NCBI RefSeq assembly: GCF_020524355.2
Contig: NZ_CP129019.1
Location: forward strand, 2,046,001-2,110,000
Source: Mesobacillus subterraneus
GTDB taxonomy: Bacteria > Bacillota > Bacilli > Bacillales > Cytobacillaceae
DNA: 64,000 bases
Direction of reading: 5' to 3'
In this document: positions 43,054 through 49,751 of the stretch, piece by piece
How the letters are laid out: the number at the start of each line of letters is the position of its first letter
Numbering within the stretch: the first letter of the stretch is position 1
Made by a program: the position numbers and the translations under genes
The notes under the pieces: generated by a model
Told to the model about the DNA's origin: nothing
The model's input: only the letters and a program-made list of their open reading frames with translations
The model's database searches: none

Positions 43054-43998
43054 ATGGGCTTGTTATATGAATCTACTGGATTTATAGGCTGGGGAATTTG
43101 GGTATTTGTTCTTTTTGGCTTAATGGCATTTAATGAATTTAGTCGTACCACCAAATGGGGTGGGATCTTCCTTTTCCTCATTGTTCCTGTCGTGCTGACT
43201 ATCTTCGTTTGGCCGACAACCGCAGCCCCTGGAAATGAATACGGCACTGGAACTTGGTTTAACTGGGTTAAGACATATTCCGCACTTGCCGGTTGTCTTG
43301 GCTTCATGATCATCCGCTATTATCCAGCGCTTACAAAAAAGAAATGGGTACTATGGTTTCCACCTGGAATTCTTGCACTAAACATTTTGGAGGCATGTAT
43401 TCGGGATTTTCAAGTATACACTTATGGAGCCTGGAACGGAGCCTATATTGATCATTTATGGGTTATGTCTGGTCCATGGAATATCATGAATGGAATCGCT
43501 GGTTTGCTGAACATTATCGCCATCTGCGGATGGGCGGGGATCTATATCTCCAAAGATAAGTCTAAGGATATGATTTGGCCTGATATGATCTGGCCTTGGA
43601 TTATTGCTTATGATTTATGGAATTTTGCTTATACGTACAACTGCATGTCCGACCATTCATTTTACAGCGGCCTGGCGTTATTGCTTGCTTGTACCATCCC
43701 AACCTTCTTCATCAAGAAAGGAGCATGGCTGCAGCACCGGGCCCATACATTGGCATTGTGGATCATGTTTATCATGACAATTCCTTCTTTTGCCGATAGA
43801 ATCGCACCTGTGCCAACTACCCATAATCCAACGGCATTCTTCATCGTAAGCTTAGTATCCTTGATTGCCAATATCGCTTTAGTAGTTTATCAGTTTTACA
43901 GAATACGAAAACATAGACTCAACCCACTTAAGGATGAAATCTATACTGAAACCCATTCATACCAACAAGTACTCGAAGATAATCGAATTGCTGTATAG
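43054..43998 (+). CDS. DUF5692 family membrane protein
   Basis: The 314-residue protein has about nine helices and the signature blocks GWGIWVFVLFGLMAFNEFSR, TGTWFNWVKTYSALAGCLGF, ILALNILEACIRDFQ and WPWIIAYDLWNFAYTYNCM. Function unknown; family members are often next to TetR regulators. ATG 43054 follows AAGGAGG. It is the second gene behind the 42083 promoter. Confidence 0.85.
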   Translation: MGLLYESTGFIGWGIWVFVLFGLMAFNEFSRTTKWGGIFLFLIVPVVLTIFVWPTTAAPGNEYGTGTWFNWVKTYSALAGCLGFMIIRYYPALTKKKWVLWFPPGILALNILEACIRDFQVYTYGAWNGAYIDHLWVMSGPWNIMNGIAGLLNIIAICGWAGIYISKDKSKDMIWPDMIWPWIIAYDLWNFAYTYNCMSDHSFYSGLALLLACTIPTFFIKKGAWLQHRAHTLALWIMFIMTIPSFADRIAPVPTTHNPTAFFIVSLVSLIANIALVVYQFYRIRKHRLNPLKDEIYTETHSYQQVLEDNRIAV

Positions 43999-44073
43999 AC
44001 TAGCAAGGAGAAGGATAGGAATCGATCCCTGTGCTTCTCCTTTTGCTTTTAAGGAAAAAAGAAAACGAAAAAC

Positions 44074-44644
44074 TTACTTAATTTTCTCAACTACATTTCC
44101 GATTAGTATATCGATACCTGCCTATCCATGATAACGAACATACATGACACCGTCGCCATTAGCAGCAAATACCTCATTCATATCTTTTTCGGTATGTACA
44201 AACAACAGATCCAAACCTGGGTGTTTCATTTCAACATATTTATCCGGACTATCTTCATATTGATATCGTTGTATTAAATCCCAAACTAGTTGATCTGCCA
44301 TGGCAGAAGTTCTCAATTAATAATATTCTGTATGAATGGCAGGGGAGTATGCACCGCTCAGTTCATTCCATAATTCCCCTGGGATCACCCCCATTTCATC
44401 TGTTTCATATTGAACGGGTGCCAACGGACTCCATTCAGAAGTTAGTCGATTTCCCCACTCCACATTGTCACTCATATATTCAGGTTCCGGTCGAATCAGA
44501 GTTTGGTCACCCTCACCATCTGCCAGCCTGATAACATGGAAGTCCACGGTTCCTTCTGGCAAGGTCTTCGTCTCCATTTTTGCAAGCTGGATGAATGGAT
44601 GATGGCACTCACCCCCACCACCATCGTAAAAAGAAAAGCAACAG
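44074..44644 (-). pseudogene. C-terminal part of a decayed DUF2812 gene
   Basis: Aligned with the intact 38035-39240 protein: VIHTSVAFLFTMVVGVSAII, then (frame change) METKTLPEGTVDFHVIRLAD, WSPLAPVQYETDEMG, EYY-stop-LRTSAMADQLVWD (CAA to TAA) and GVMYVRYHG-stop-AGIDILIGNVVEKI. It has at least one frameshift and two nonsense codons. Its 5' portion lies at 47886-48080 beyond the inserted element, joined exactly at the ACGTATGAA target duplication. Confidence 0.85.
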
Positions 44645-44653
44645 ACGTATGAA
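44645..44653. repeat. Target site duplication, left copy
   Basis: ACGTATGAA directly abuts the left end of the element; an identical copy abuts the right end (47877-47885). In gene orientation it is TTCATACGT, part of the decayed DUF2812 frame (I-H-T). Confidence 0.85.
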
Positions 44654-44743
44654 TAACGGGTTTACTTGTGAGGTGCAAAACGGCAAATCACAGACAAAAT
44701 CACATATTAATTCGCACCCATTCCACCACACTATTCACAATAC

Positions 44744-44763
44744 AAAAAGGCTAAGCCTTTTTT
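44744..44763. terminator. Short palindromic terminator near the left end
   Basis: AAAAAGGCT and AGCCTTTTTT form a perfect palindrome with T6 on the plus strand. Confidence 0.55.
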
Positions 44764-44861
44764 CATATTATCTTATTGTGCTAAACCAGCACCCGTATGT
44801 TTAAGTGCATTTGTTCACAAAGTTAGCTTCATTATAGGATGCTGCCCCGTTAGAATTAGAA

Positions 44862-45487
44862 TTATTTCATTAAGGCTTCAATTTCCCTTACAGCAATTTG
44901 GTCGTTTGCTTCCCTAAATGCCGTAATTGCCCTTTCAAAACATTCTGTTGCATATGTGTTGATCCATTAGCTTTGTATACTTCCCCAAGACCTCTATAAG
45001 AACAACCAAGGCACACTTTATCATCACATAGTTGAGCATATTTCAAGGACTTATTCATTAATTTTTCTGCTGTTTTCAATTCATAATTTAGTAAATGGAT
45101 ATAAGCTCGCTCATAAAAATTAGCAGATAGTTTAAGGTAGTTATCCAAACCGTAATCACTTAACAATCTAAGTTCTTCATCAAGATGGTGTAGTGCTTTT
45201 TCATAATTCTTAGCCATTCTTTCTACCATACCCATTTGATGAATTGCAATTGCTTCTTCCTCGACATTCTTTGCCAAATTCTTTAGTTCCTTGTAAATAT
45301 CCCTTGCGTCTGCAAATTTGTTGAGATGTGATTTCACATATCCCATTCCGTGTAAAACCTGATTATATTCACCTGAATTTTTATCTATTTCACTTAGGCA
45401 ATCATCATAAATTTTTTCAGCTTTTAGATACTCGCCTTTATCGAACAAATCAAAAGCAGAGGAAATTTTATATTCTATTCCACTCAA
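44862..45487 (-). CDS. TPR-repeat protein, frameshifted near its C terminus
   Basis: Five tetratricopeptide units are visible (FDLFDKGEYLKAEKIYDDCL, VLHGMGYVKSHLNKFADARD, IHQMGMVERMAKNYEKALHH, SANFYERAYIHLLNYELKTA, CSYRGLGEVYKANGS). The frame ends at 44888 with an unnatural tail, whereas two bases earlier the alternative frame gives ATECFERAITAFREANDQIA and then VREIEALMK to TAA 44862, a sixth TPR. A CA duplication near 44955 explains it. Start TTG 45487 follows GAGGAAGTG. TPR proteins mediate protein contacts; the partner is unknown. Confidence 0.65.
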
Positions 45488-45565
45488 TATATTTTCACTT
45501 CCTCATATGGAGCAATTTCCTTTTCGCTATTTGCACCATTAGTTTCATTAGAAATTCAATAAAAA

Positions 45566-45594
45566 GGTGCGTAAATCCTGCTCGATTACGCACC
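45566..45594. terminator. Terminator of the DUF3888 gene (repeat-family hairpin)
   Basis: GGTGCGTAA and TTACGCACC are perfect arms. On the minus strand CGAGCAGGATT is in the loop and TTTTTATTGAATT follows, matching the family described in the findings. Confidence 0.75.
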
Positions 45595-45608
45595 GTTTTC
45601 TAAGCTAT

Positions 45609-45989
45609 TCAAGTATATGTTCTCAAGTGTTTAAATCCCATTAGATCACCATTGGTGTTTATCACAACTTCATCTTCTCCATATCCATTATGAGCACCAT
45701 AATAAGGATAGACTTTTAAGGTTATCTCATACAATCCACCAATACCATATAACTGCTTTATCTTGAGGATTTCTGTCTCCCAAGAAGCCCAGGTAAGATC
45801 TTTCGGTGCATCTATGTCATTCTTGTAAATTTTTTCAATTGCTTTATCTACTGGCTTCCTATTGCTACTTATAAGTGCCATTTTTACCGTTTCGCATAAT
45901 TCAGTGTCAGCTTCAATTATGGTTTCTGCATTAAACACATTATTACTGCTAAATAAAAATAGTAATAATAAAAACACTGTCTTTTTCAA
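45609..45989 (-). CDS. DUF3888 secreted protein
   Basis: The 126-residue protein starts at TTG 45989 (GAGGTG 6 nt upstream) with a signal peptide (KKTVFLLLLFLFSSNNVFNA). The mature part ends with LYGIGGLYEITLKVYPYYGA and HNGYGEDEVVI, the DUF3888 signature. Function unknown. It is a passenger of the inserted element, so it is probably mobile. Confidence 0.8.
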   Translation of the reverse strand: MKKTVFLLLLFLFSSNNVFNAETIIEADTELCETVKMALISSNRKPVDKAIEKIYKNDIDAPKDLTWASWETEILKIKQLYGIGGLYEITLKVYPYYGAHNGYGEDEVVINTNGDLMGFKHLRTYT

Positions 45990-46077
45990 ACTAATCACCT
46001 CATTCTCAGTCTTCCCAAAGAGGCCCATTTCTTCCAATAACCTGCTTCCGATAGTTCAATAAGAACTACAACAAAAA

Positions 46078-46104
46078 GTGCATTATTCCTCAGAATTAAT
46101 GCAC
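46078..46104. terminator. Hairpin between element passenger genes
   Basis: GTGCATTA and TAATGCAC arms; TTTTTGTTGTAG follows on the minus strand, again the TTTTTGTTG-type tail. Confidence 0.65.
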
Positions 46105-46174
46105 AAGTTAATTATACAGTGTCGTTCTCACCTTTAATAAAATGGACTTGATGATTTCCAAATGAAAATTAAAA

Positions 46175-46348
46175 TTAAACCATAAAAAGAGAGATTAATA
46201 TAATAATAATTCCAGCTAAGGAGAGAACATCCTGCCCTGCAATGGTCTGTTTTTAGAAATCTCTTCTTTGTGTTCTTTCTCGTAACTTTTGTGAATCTTG
46301 TTGTGGAGATGTTCGTCACCCGGAATTTCTGGGGATTGAACCCCCCAT
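46175..46348 (-). pseudogene. Small tail-anchored protein with indels
   Basis: ATG 46348 follows GGAGGGAGAGG, but the G6 run right after it shifts the frame; with five Gs it reads MGVQSPEIPGDEHLHNKIHK, then SYEKEHKEEISKNRPLQG. A second indel leads to DVLSLAGIIIILISLFMV and TAA 46175. This gives a soluble helix plus a C-terminal membrane anchor of about 57 residues in total. Two indels suggest decay. Confidence 0.45.
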
Positions 46349-46399
46349 TATCCCTCTCCCTCCAAAGAAAACTATTTTGTGTAAGGGTAAAGCTGCAAT

Positions 46400-46543
46400 T
46401 CAAATTAATAAACCTAATATTAGTCCCCACATTCCAATAATGCTTGTGTCAAACTCACCATTAAAAAGATAAGTGGCAAGCACTAGTAAGGCATAGCTGC
46501 CAACAACAATAAAGAAGCTGATTTTGAATTTTTCCAACATCAT
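46400..46543 (-). CDS. Small membrane protein of 47 residues
   Basis: AGAGGTGG precedes a pair of ATG codons (46543, 46540). The product has helices SFFIVVGSYALLVLATYLF and IIGMWGLILGLLI separated by NGEFDTS. It is a passenger of the inserted element, directly upstream of the 46175-46348 pseudogene. Confidence 0.6.
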   Translation of the reverse strand: MMLEKFKISFFIVVGSYALLVLATYLFNGEFDTSIIGMWGLILGLLI

Positions 46544-46654
46544 TTACCACCTCTTTATTAATACGAATACCCTTTGTAAAAGATTCCATTTGCATTCAAT
46601 TAACCTGCTTCTTTAGTGCAATAAAAAATAATTCCACCAAAAAAGCGCAGGAAT

Positions 46655-46720
46655 GCTGCCCCGTATGTTTAATAAGTAAATCAACAAAAGTAACGTTAAT
46701 CCTCGATCGACACACTTGTT
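46655..46720 (-). repeat. Cassette-boundary motif, copy 1
   Basis: Minus strand: GTGTCGATCGAGGATTAACG, TTACTTTTGTTGATTTACTT, ATTAAACATACGGGGCAGC. The second half matches 47135-47170 at about 30 of 35 positions. It lies downstream of the 46752-47090 gene. Confidence 0.65.
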
Positions 46721-46751
46721 TCTTTATGTTATTAATTCACTAACTACATTA

Positions 46752-47090
46752 TTAAATAACTATTATTGCTATTAAAACCGCAAAACCTCCAACGACGATT
46801 ATTACTCCAACAAAATCATTAAGTTTCAGTTTATCTAAAAATCCATTACGGTTTAGCAGAGCCACTATTAAATAAATTAAAATGATACTTACAATCGGTT
46901 CAACCGTTTCTTTTAAAAAGTAATCATACTCCACAAACTTGAAGTCAACTCGTATTAAAATCCCTAACATTACAAGTACGAGTAAAATTTTTAAGGCATT
47001 ATAGTTTCCTATAGAAATTCCCTTATTATTAAGTATGGCTATAACAAAAATTATAATTAAAATTGCAAAGACCATTTCTAAAAAAAACAT
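46752..47090 (-). CDS. Four-helix membrane protein, uncharacterised
   Basis: The 112-residue protein is almost entirely hydrophobic: MVFAILIIIFVIAILNNKGI, NALKILLVLVMLGILIRVDF, VEPIVSIILIYLIVALLNRN, DFVGVIIVVGGFAVLIAIIV. ATG 47090 follows GGAGGTGAAGGG. Passenger of the inserted element; function unknown. Confidence 0.65.
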   Translation of the reverse strand: MFFLEMVFAILIIIFVIAILNNKGISIGNYNALKILLVLVMLGILIRVDFKFVEYDYFLKETVEPIVSIILIYLIVALLNRNGFLDKLKLNDFVGVIIVVGGFAVLIAIIVI

Positions 47091-47134
47091 TCCCTTCACC
47101 TCCACATTCAATGACATCTTTTCTTAAGCTATCC

Positions 47135-47190
47135 TGCCCCGTTTGTTCAATAATAAAATCAACAAAAAGGCATCTACCCTTCTAGGATTC
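47135..47190 (-). repeat. Cassette-boundary motif, copy 2
   Basis: Minus strand: a short hairpin region GGGTAGATGCC, then TTTTTGTTGATTTTATTATT and GAACAAACGGGGCAGGAT. It separates the 47216 gene from the 46752 gene and may carry the promoter of the latter. Confidence 0.65.
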
Positions 47191-47215
47191 ACTAAACACT
47201 TTACCTTAAGAAGAC

Positions 47216-47596
47216 TTATTGAACTTCAATAACGAAAGCATAACTTGAATCTCCTTTTTCCCACCTTGCATGGACATCGTAAATATAAACACCTTTTTCA
47301 TTTGGGACTACCAATACATTATTATTTAACGAAACATCTTCAACTTCGTTATTATTAAGCCATCTAGTAACTCCCAATGTGTTTTCTTCAGGTTCTTTTT
47401 TATATTCGATTTTTACTTCAGATTCAGGCGATATAATCACAGGATTAATCTCATGATGTTCAATTAACATTGGAGGAGAAATAGTATCAGCACAAGTAGC
47501 ATTAAATAACCCATCCCAACAATACGAACCTCGTGCAACTTCTAGTTTCTTACCATCAACAGTGATAATTGGTGAAGGTGGATTAGACTTTAACAC
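47216..47596 (-). CDS. Probable secreted protein with Cys pair
   Basis: The called frame gives 126 residues with GKKLEVARGSYCWDGLFNAT, CADTISPPML and VYIYDVHARWEKGDSSYAFV, a layout seen in uncharacterised Bacillaceae exported proteins. The same frame continues upstream without a stop to about 47650 and encodes a hydrophobic segment (LSKTLIGIYFVIVLKS), so a signal sequence exists but its start codon is missing or altered by an indel. Two cysteines may form a disulfide. Confidence 0.6.
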   Translation of the reverse strand: MLKSNPPSPIITVDGKKLEVARGSYCWDGLFNATCADTISPPMLIEHHEINPVIISPESEVKIEYKKEPEENTLGVTRWLNNNEVEDVSLNNNVLVVPNEKGVYIYDVHARWEKGDSSYAFVIEVQ

Positions 47597-47792
47597 GATA
47601 ACAAAATATATCCCTATTAAGGTCTTCGATAGTCTTATTACAATTTCAACTTAAATATCCAAACACCTTCACAATTACTATAAAATCCACTTACTAAATC
47701 ACTACAAAATCACATACTCTAATAATTATTTCCGTCCATGTGAAATGACTTGTGAATGGTTAAATTACAAAAATACATTGATATAACACGAA

Positions 47793-47833
47793 AAATCGCA
47801 CGGTGAATTTCAAAGTGAAAATCCGTGCGATTT
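47793..47833. terminator. Strong hairpin inside the right end of the element
   Basis: AAATCGCACGG and CCGTGCGATTT are perfect 11-bp arms around a 19-nt loop, immediately inside the right inverted repeat. It would stop transcription entering or leaving the element. Confidence 0.7.
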
Positions 47834-47876
47834 GCTTTGTGTTTTACTTGTTTGCACCTCTGAAGTAAACCCGTTA

Positions 47877-47885
47877 ACGTATGAA
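47877..47885. repeat. Target site duplication, right copy
   Basis: ACGTATGAA, identical to 44645-44653, directly follows the element's final CCCGTTA. Confidence 0.85.
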
Positions 47886-48080
47886 TCCGACGGTGTTTTT
47901 TCCAAGGGGCATGGAAGCTATCATCCAAATCATCCAAATCATCCAAATCAAACCAATAATCACCCCAACCGCATACCATGCCAGCCTTTTATCCAGTTCC
48001 CTTAATGTGTAGGACTGCTCGGCAGGATCGGTATGAAGATATTATGCATTCAGCTCAGCTGCTGAGGAAAAAAGAGAGTC
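47886..48080 (-). pseudogene. N-terminal-proximal part of the decayed DUF2812 gene
   Basis: Minus-strand translation: DSLFSSAAELNA, stop, YLHTDPAEQSYTLRELDKRL, AWYAVGVIIGLIWMIWMIW, then after a large internal deletion and frame change DSFHAPWKKHRRIHT. These align with FSSPAELEAPELHTDPAEQS, AVIIGMILMIGM and DHHASWKKKHTLHTTV of the intact paralogue. GATTTGGAT is triplicated at the deletion point (47921-47950). The first about 75 residues of the gene are gone. Confidence 0.8.
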
Positions 48081-48105
48081 TATAAAGAACGGAAATATAA
48101 GATGC

Positions 48106-48570
48106 TTAGTAATGCTTTTTCCACGAAAGGAAATATGCAATAGATTGGACAACCGGCAAGAGCATAATAATAATAACTGGATAATAGGGAATCGTTTCCG
48201 AGATCAAAGGATAAATAAGCATCAACGAAGTAAGGATGGGAAAAGCATACCACATCGTAACGTATGAAGCTCTGCATGCTTTAGCTGTAATTTCTTGTTC
48301 TCTCTCGTCCCCTTCTTCAAACTCAGGCGGCAAAAAGAATGCTTTCGCAAACGATTTGTTCTTCTTTTTACTTTTCCTAAACAAAATGGCTGTTAAAATA
48401 CCACCTACTACTAATGCTGCAAAAACTGGTGTTGCATTGAATGTCACGGTCCAGGGCGGCTCGGGATTTTTTAAAACTTCAGCAAAATCCATTTGTGCAT
48501 AGTAAAAGGCAACCATGGACCATCCGAACAAAACGATAATCCCCATTGACATTAAAAACTTTTGATTCAT
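48106..48570 (-). CDS. Four-helix membrane protein paired with an XRE regulator
   Basis: The 154-residue protein has helices SMGIIVLFGWSMVAFYYAQM, PVFAALVVGGILTAILF, a charged loop (KSKKKNKSFAKAFFLPPEFE, then EGDEREQEITAKACRASYV), and two C-terminal helices. The DER...I..KA pattern resembles DUF2178/DUF3169-type membrane partners of XRE regulators. Its start lies 2 bp after the regulator stop codon, so the two are co-translated. Confidence 0.7.
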   Translation of the reverse strand: MNQKFLMSMGIIVLFGWSMVAFYYAQMDFAEVLKNPEPPWTVTFNATPVFAALVVGGILTAILFRKSKKKNKSFAKAFFLPPEFEEGDEREQEITAKACRASYVTMWYAFPILTSLMLIYPLISETIPYYPVIIIMLLPVVQSIAYFLSWKKHY

Positions 48571-48572
48571 AA

Positions 48573-48779
48573 TTATTTTTCCTCCTCCATAAAAAAGATC
48601 TCTTCAATTGGCAATTCGAACGTTTGGGCAATTTTCATTGCCAGTAACAAGGATGGTATATAGCTCCCCTTCTCCAAAGCAACGATTGTCTGTCTTGTCA
48701 CATCAACCCTCTCAGCCAAATCATTTTGCGTATAACGATGCTTTGCCCTCAATTCCTTCACACGATTTGCTAGTCCCAT
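48573..48779 (-). CDS. XRE family transcriptional regulator
   Basis: The 68-residue HTH protein reads NRVKELRAKHRYTQNDLAER, VDVTRQTIVALEKGSYIPSL, with TRQTI as recognition helix, then AQTFELPIEEIFFMEEE. It matches the short YvaO/YgzD-like group that pairs with membrane proteins. ATG 48779 is preceded by TTAAGG; a longer GTG form to 48803 is possible. Two palindromes upstream should be its operators. Confidence 0.88.
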   Translation of the reverse strand: MGLANRVKELRAKHRYTQNDLAERVDVTRQTIVALEKGSYIPSLLLAMKIAQTFELPIEEIFFMEEEK

Positions 48780-48810
48780 CGACCTTAACCACCACACCTT
48801 CACAACTTTA

Positions 48811-48851
48811 ATGTATAGTTCTCTTTACATTTTGTAAAGTCTACTATACAT
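48811..48851 (-). promoter_or_regulatory. Nested operator palindromes before the XRE gene
   Basis: CTTTACATTTTGTAAAG (48823-48839) is nested inside ATGTATAGT...ACTATACAT (48811-48819 and 48843-48851). The minus-strand promoter elements TTTACA and TATACA overlap them. Confidence 0.6.
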
Positions 48852-48915
48852 TCATGTTTAAAAAAATGCCACCTATACTTCCAACTACTTTATCTCAAGT
48901 AAATTGTATAACGTA

Positions 48916-48932
48916 CTTTACAATTTGTAAAG
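48916..48932. promoter_or_regulatory. Second copy of the 17-bp palindrome
   Basis: CTTTACAATTTGTAAAG differs from the 48823 copy at one central base; a half-site CTTTACAAACG follows at once. Repetition about 93 bp apart suggests cooperative regulator binding. Confidence 0.6.
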
Positions 48933-49156
48933 TCAACTTTACAAACGATTGCAATCTTATTGTCCGACTGCTGCTTGATACTAAATATTTTCAAATAAAA
49001 AGCCGGATTAGTATTTACCGTTGATTTGGTACAATTATATTAGGGCCATAGTATTTCATCCTAATTCTTTATTCATCTAACCACCTCATTGTTCAATAAG
49101 CTGTTCGAGGTTATTCAAGAATACTTTTTTTCTCGCCTGGACCGCCCAGCCCTAAA

Positions 49157-49402
49157 AATAGCGGGATTTCGGTGAAACGGATGAGGGAATAAGCGGCGAG
49201 TAAATAAATTAGCGGAGAAAGTTCCCTTAATTTCGAAAAAGCTCTAAAAATAGCTCAAATAGCCGGAGATATTCCGACTATCGCCTTAAAAAACAGGCAA
49301 ATGGACAATTTTGCACCATTTAATCGGAAATTCTCCGCTTATTTCCACCCAAACGAGCGATATAATGCAGCCTAACCGGAGAATCTCCGGTTATTTTAAA
49401 TC
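49157..49402. repeat. 51-52-bp spaced palindromic array, about 5 units
   Basis: CGGA/CGGG cores lie at 49162, 49213, 49264, 49325 and 49377, spaced 51, 51, 61 and 52 bp. Units contain inverted words such as CGGAGA...TCTCCG and CCGGAG...CTCCGG next to AATAGC or TTATTT. A related array lies at 58976-59160. Confidence 0.75.
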
Positions 49403-49709
49403 TTGTTGGTACTCAAATGTCTCTATGTCCTAGGCAAATGCTTCAACCTCTTTATTCTTCTGCATATCTGCTCCTGCTAAAATCGGCTCTTATATTGAAC
49501 TTCTTATCCAACTCCCTTAGTTTTATACTGTGTACTCACCAATGCTCTCTTACCTCAATGACTTAAAGTGTCTGAAACTAGGCAAGTTAATCGCTTTGAT
49601 ACTTTGTTGCAACACCCTTAAAGAGATGCGTCCATCCTTTATTCTAAAGTGATAGCGGCTGACATTATTGCGAATATTAACAATGAATACTATTACAGCT
49701 AATAAAAAA
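49403..49709. other. Intergenic region, no gene seen
   Basis: AT-rich; no ORF with a ribosome site and no strong hairpin until the terminator at 49710. Confidence 0.4.
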
Positions 49710-49736
49710 AGGACAAACCCATGTAGAGTTCATCCT
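49710..49736 (-). terminator. Terminator of the IDH-like operon
   Basis: On the minus strand AGGATGAACTC pairs with GGGTTTGTCCT (three G-U pairs), followed by T7. Confidence 0.6.
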
Positions 49737-49751
49737 CTGTCTATCAATATA

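Larger units (their letters stand above)
44654..47876. mobile_element. 3223-bp transposase-less element inserted in a DUF2812 gene
   Basis: The ends are inverted repeats: TAACGGGTTTACTT-NN-GAGGTGCAAA, then looser similarity to about 52 bp (44654-44705 and 47825-47876). Exact 9-bp duplications ACGTATGAA flank it, and the two halves of the broken DUF2812 gene join in register when it is removed. Inside are only small genes on the minus strand (TPR protein, DUF3888, small membrane proteins, a secreted protein). No transposase or recombinase is recognisable, so it resembles mobile insertion cassettes that are moved in trans by a related IS. The IS family is not assigned. Confidence 0.85.

Noticed and set aside
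46134..46430. 98-codon minus-strand ORF in the mobile element
   Set aside because: The better reading uses the ATG behind GGAGGGAGAGG in another frame and two indels (46175-46348); this ORF has no ribosome site.
44654..47876. Complete insertion sequence with a degraded transposase
   Set aside because: None of the frames in the interior shows DDE, serine or tyrosine recombinase motifs; all recognisable frames belong to small passenger genes.
47719..47979. 86-codon minus-strand ORF across the right end of the element
   Set aside because: It is a chance fusion of the shifted DUF2812 fragment with the inverted repeat and hairpin of the element.
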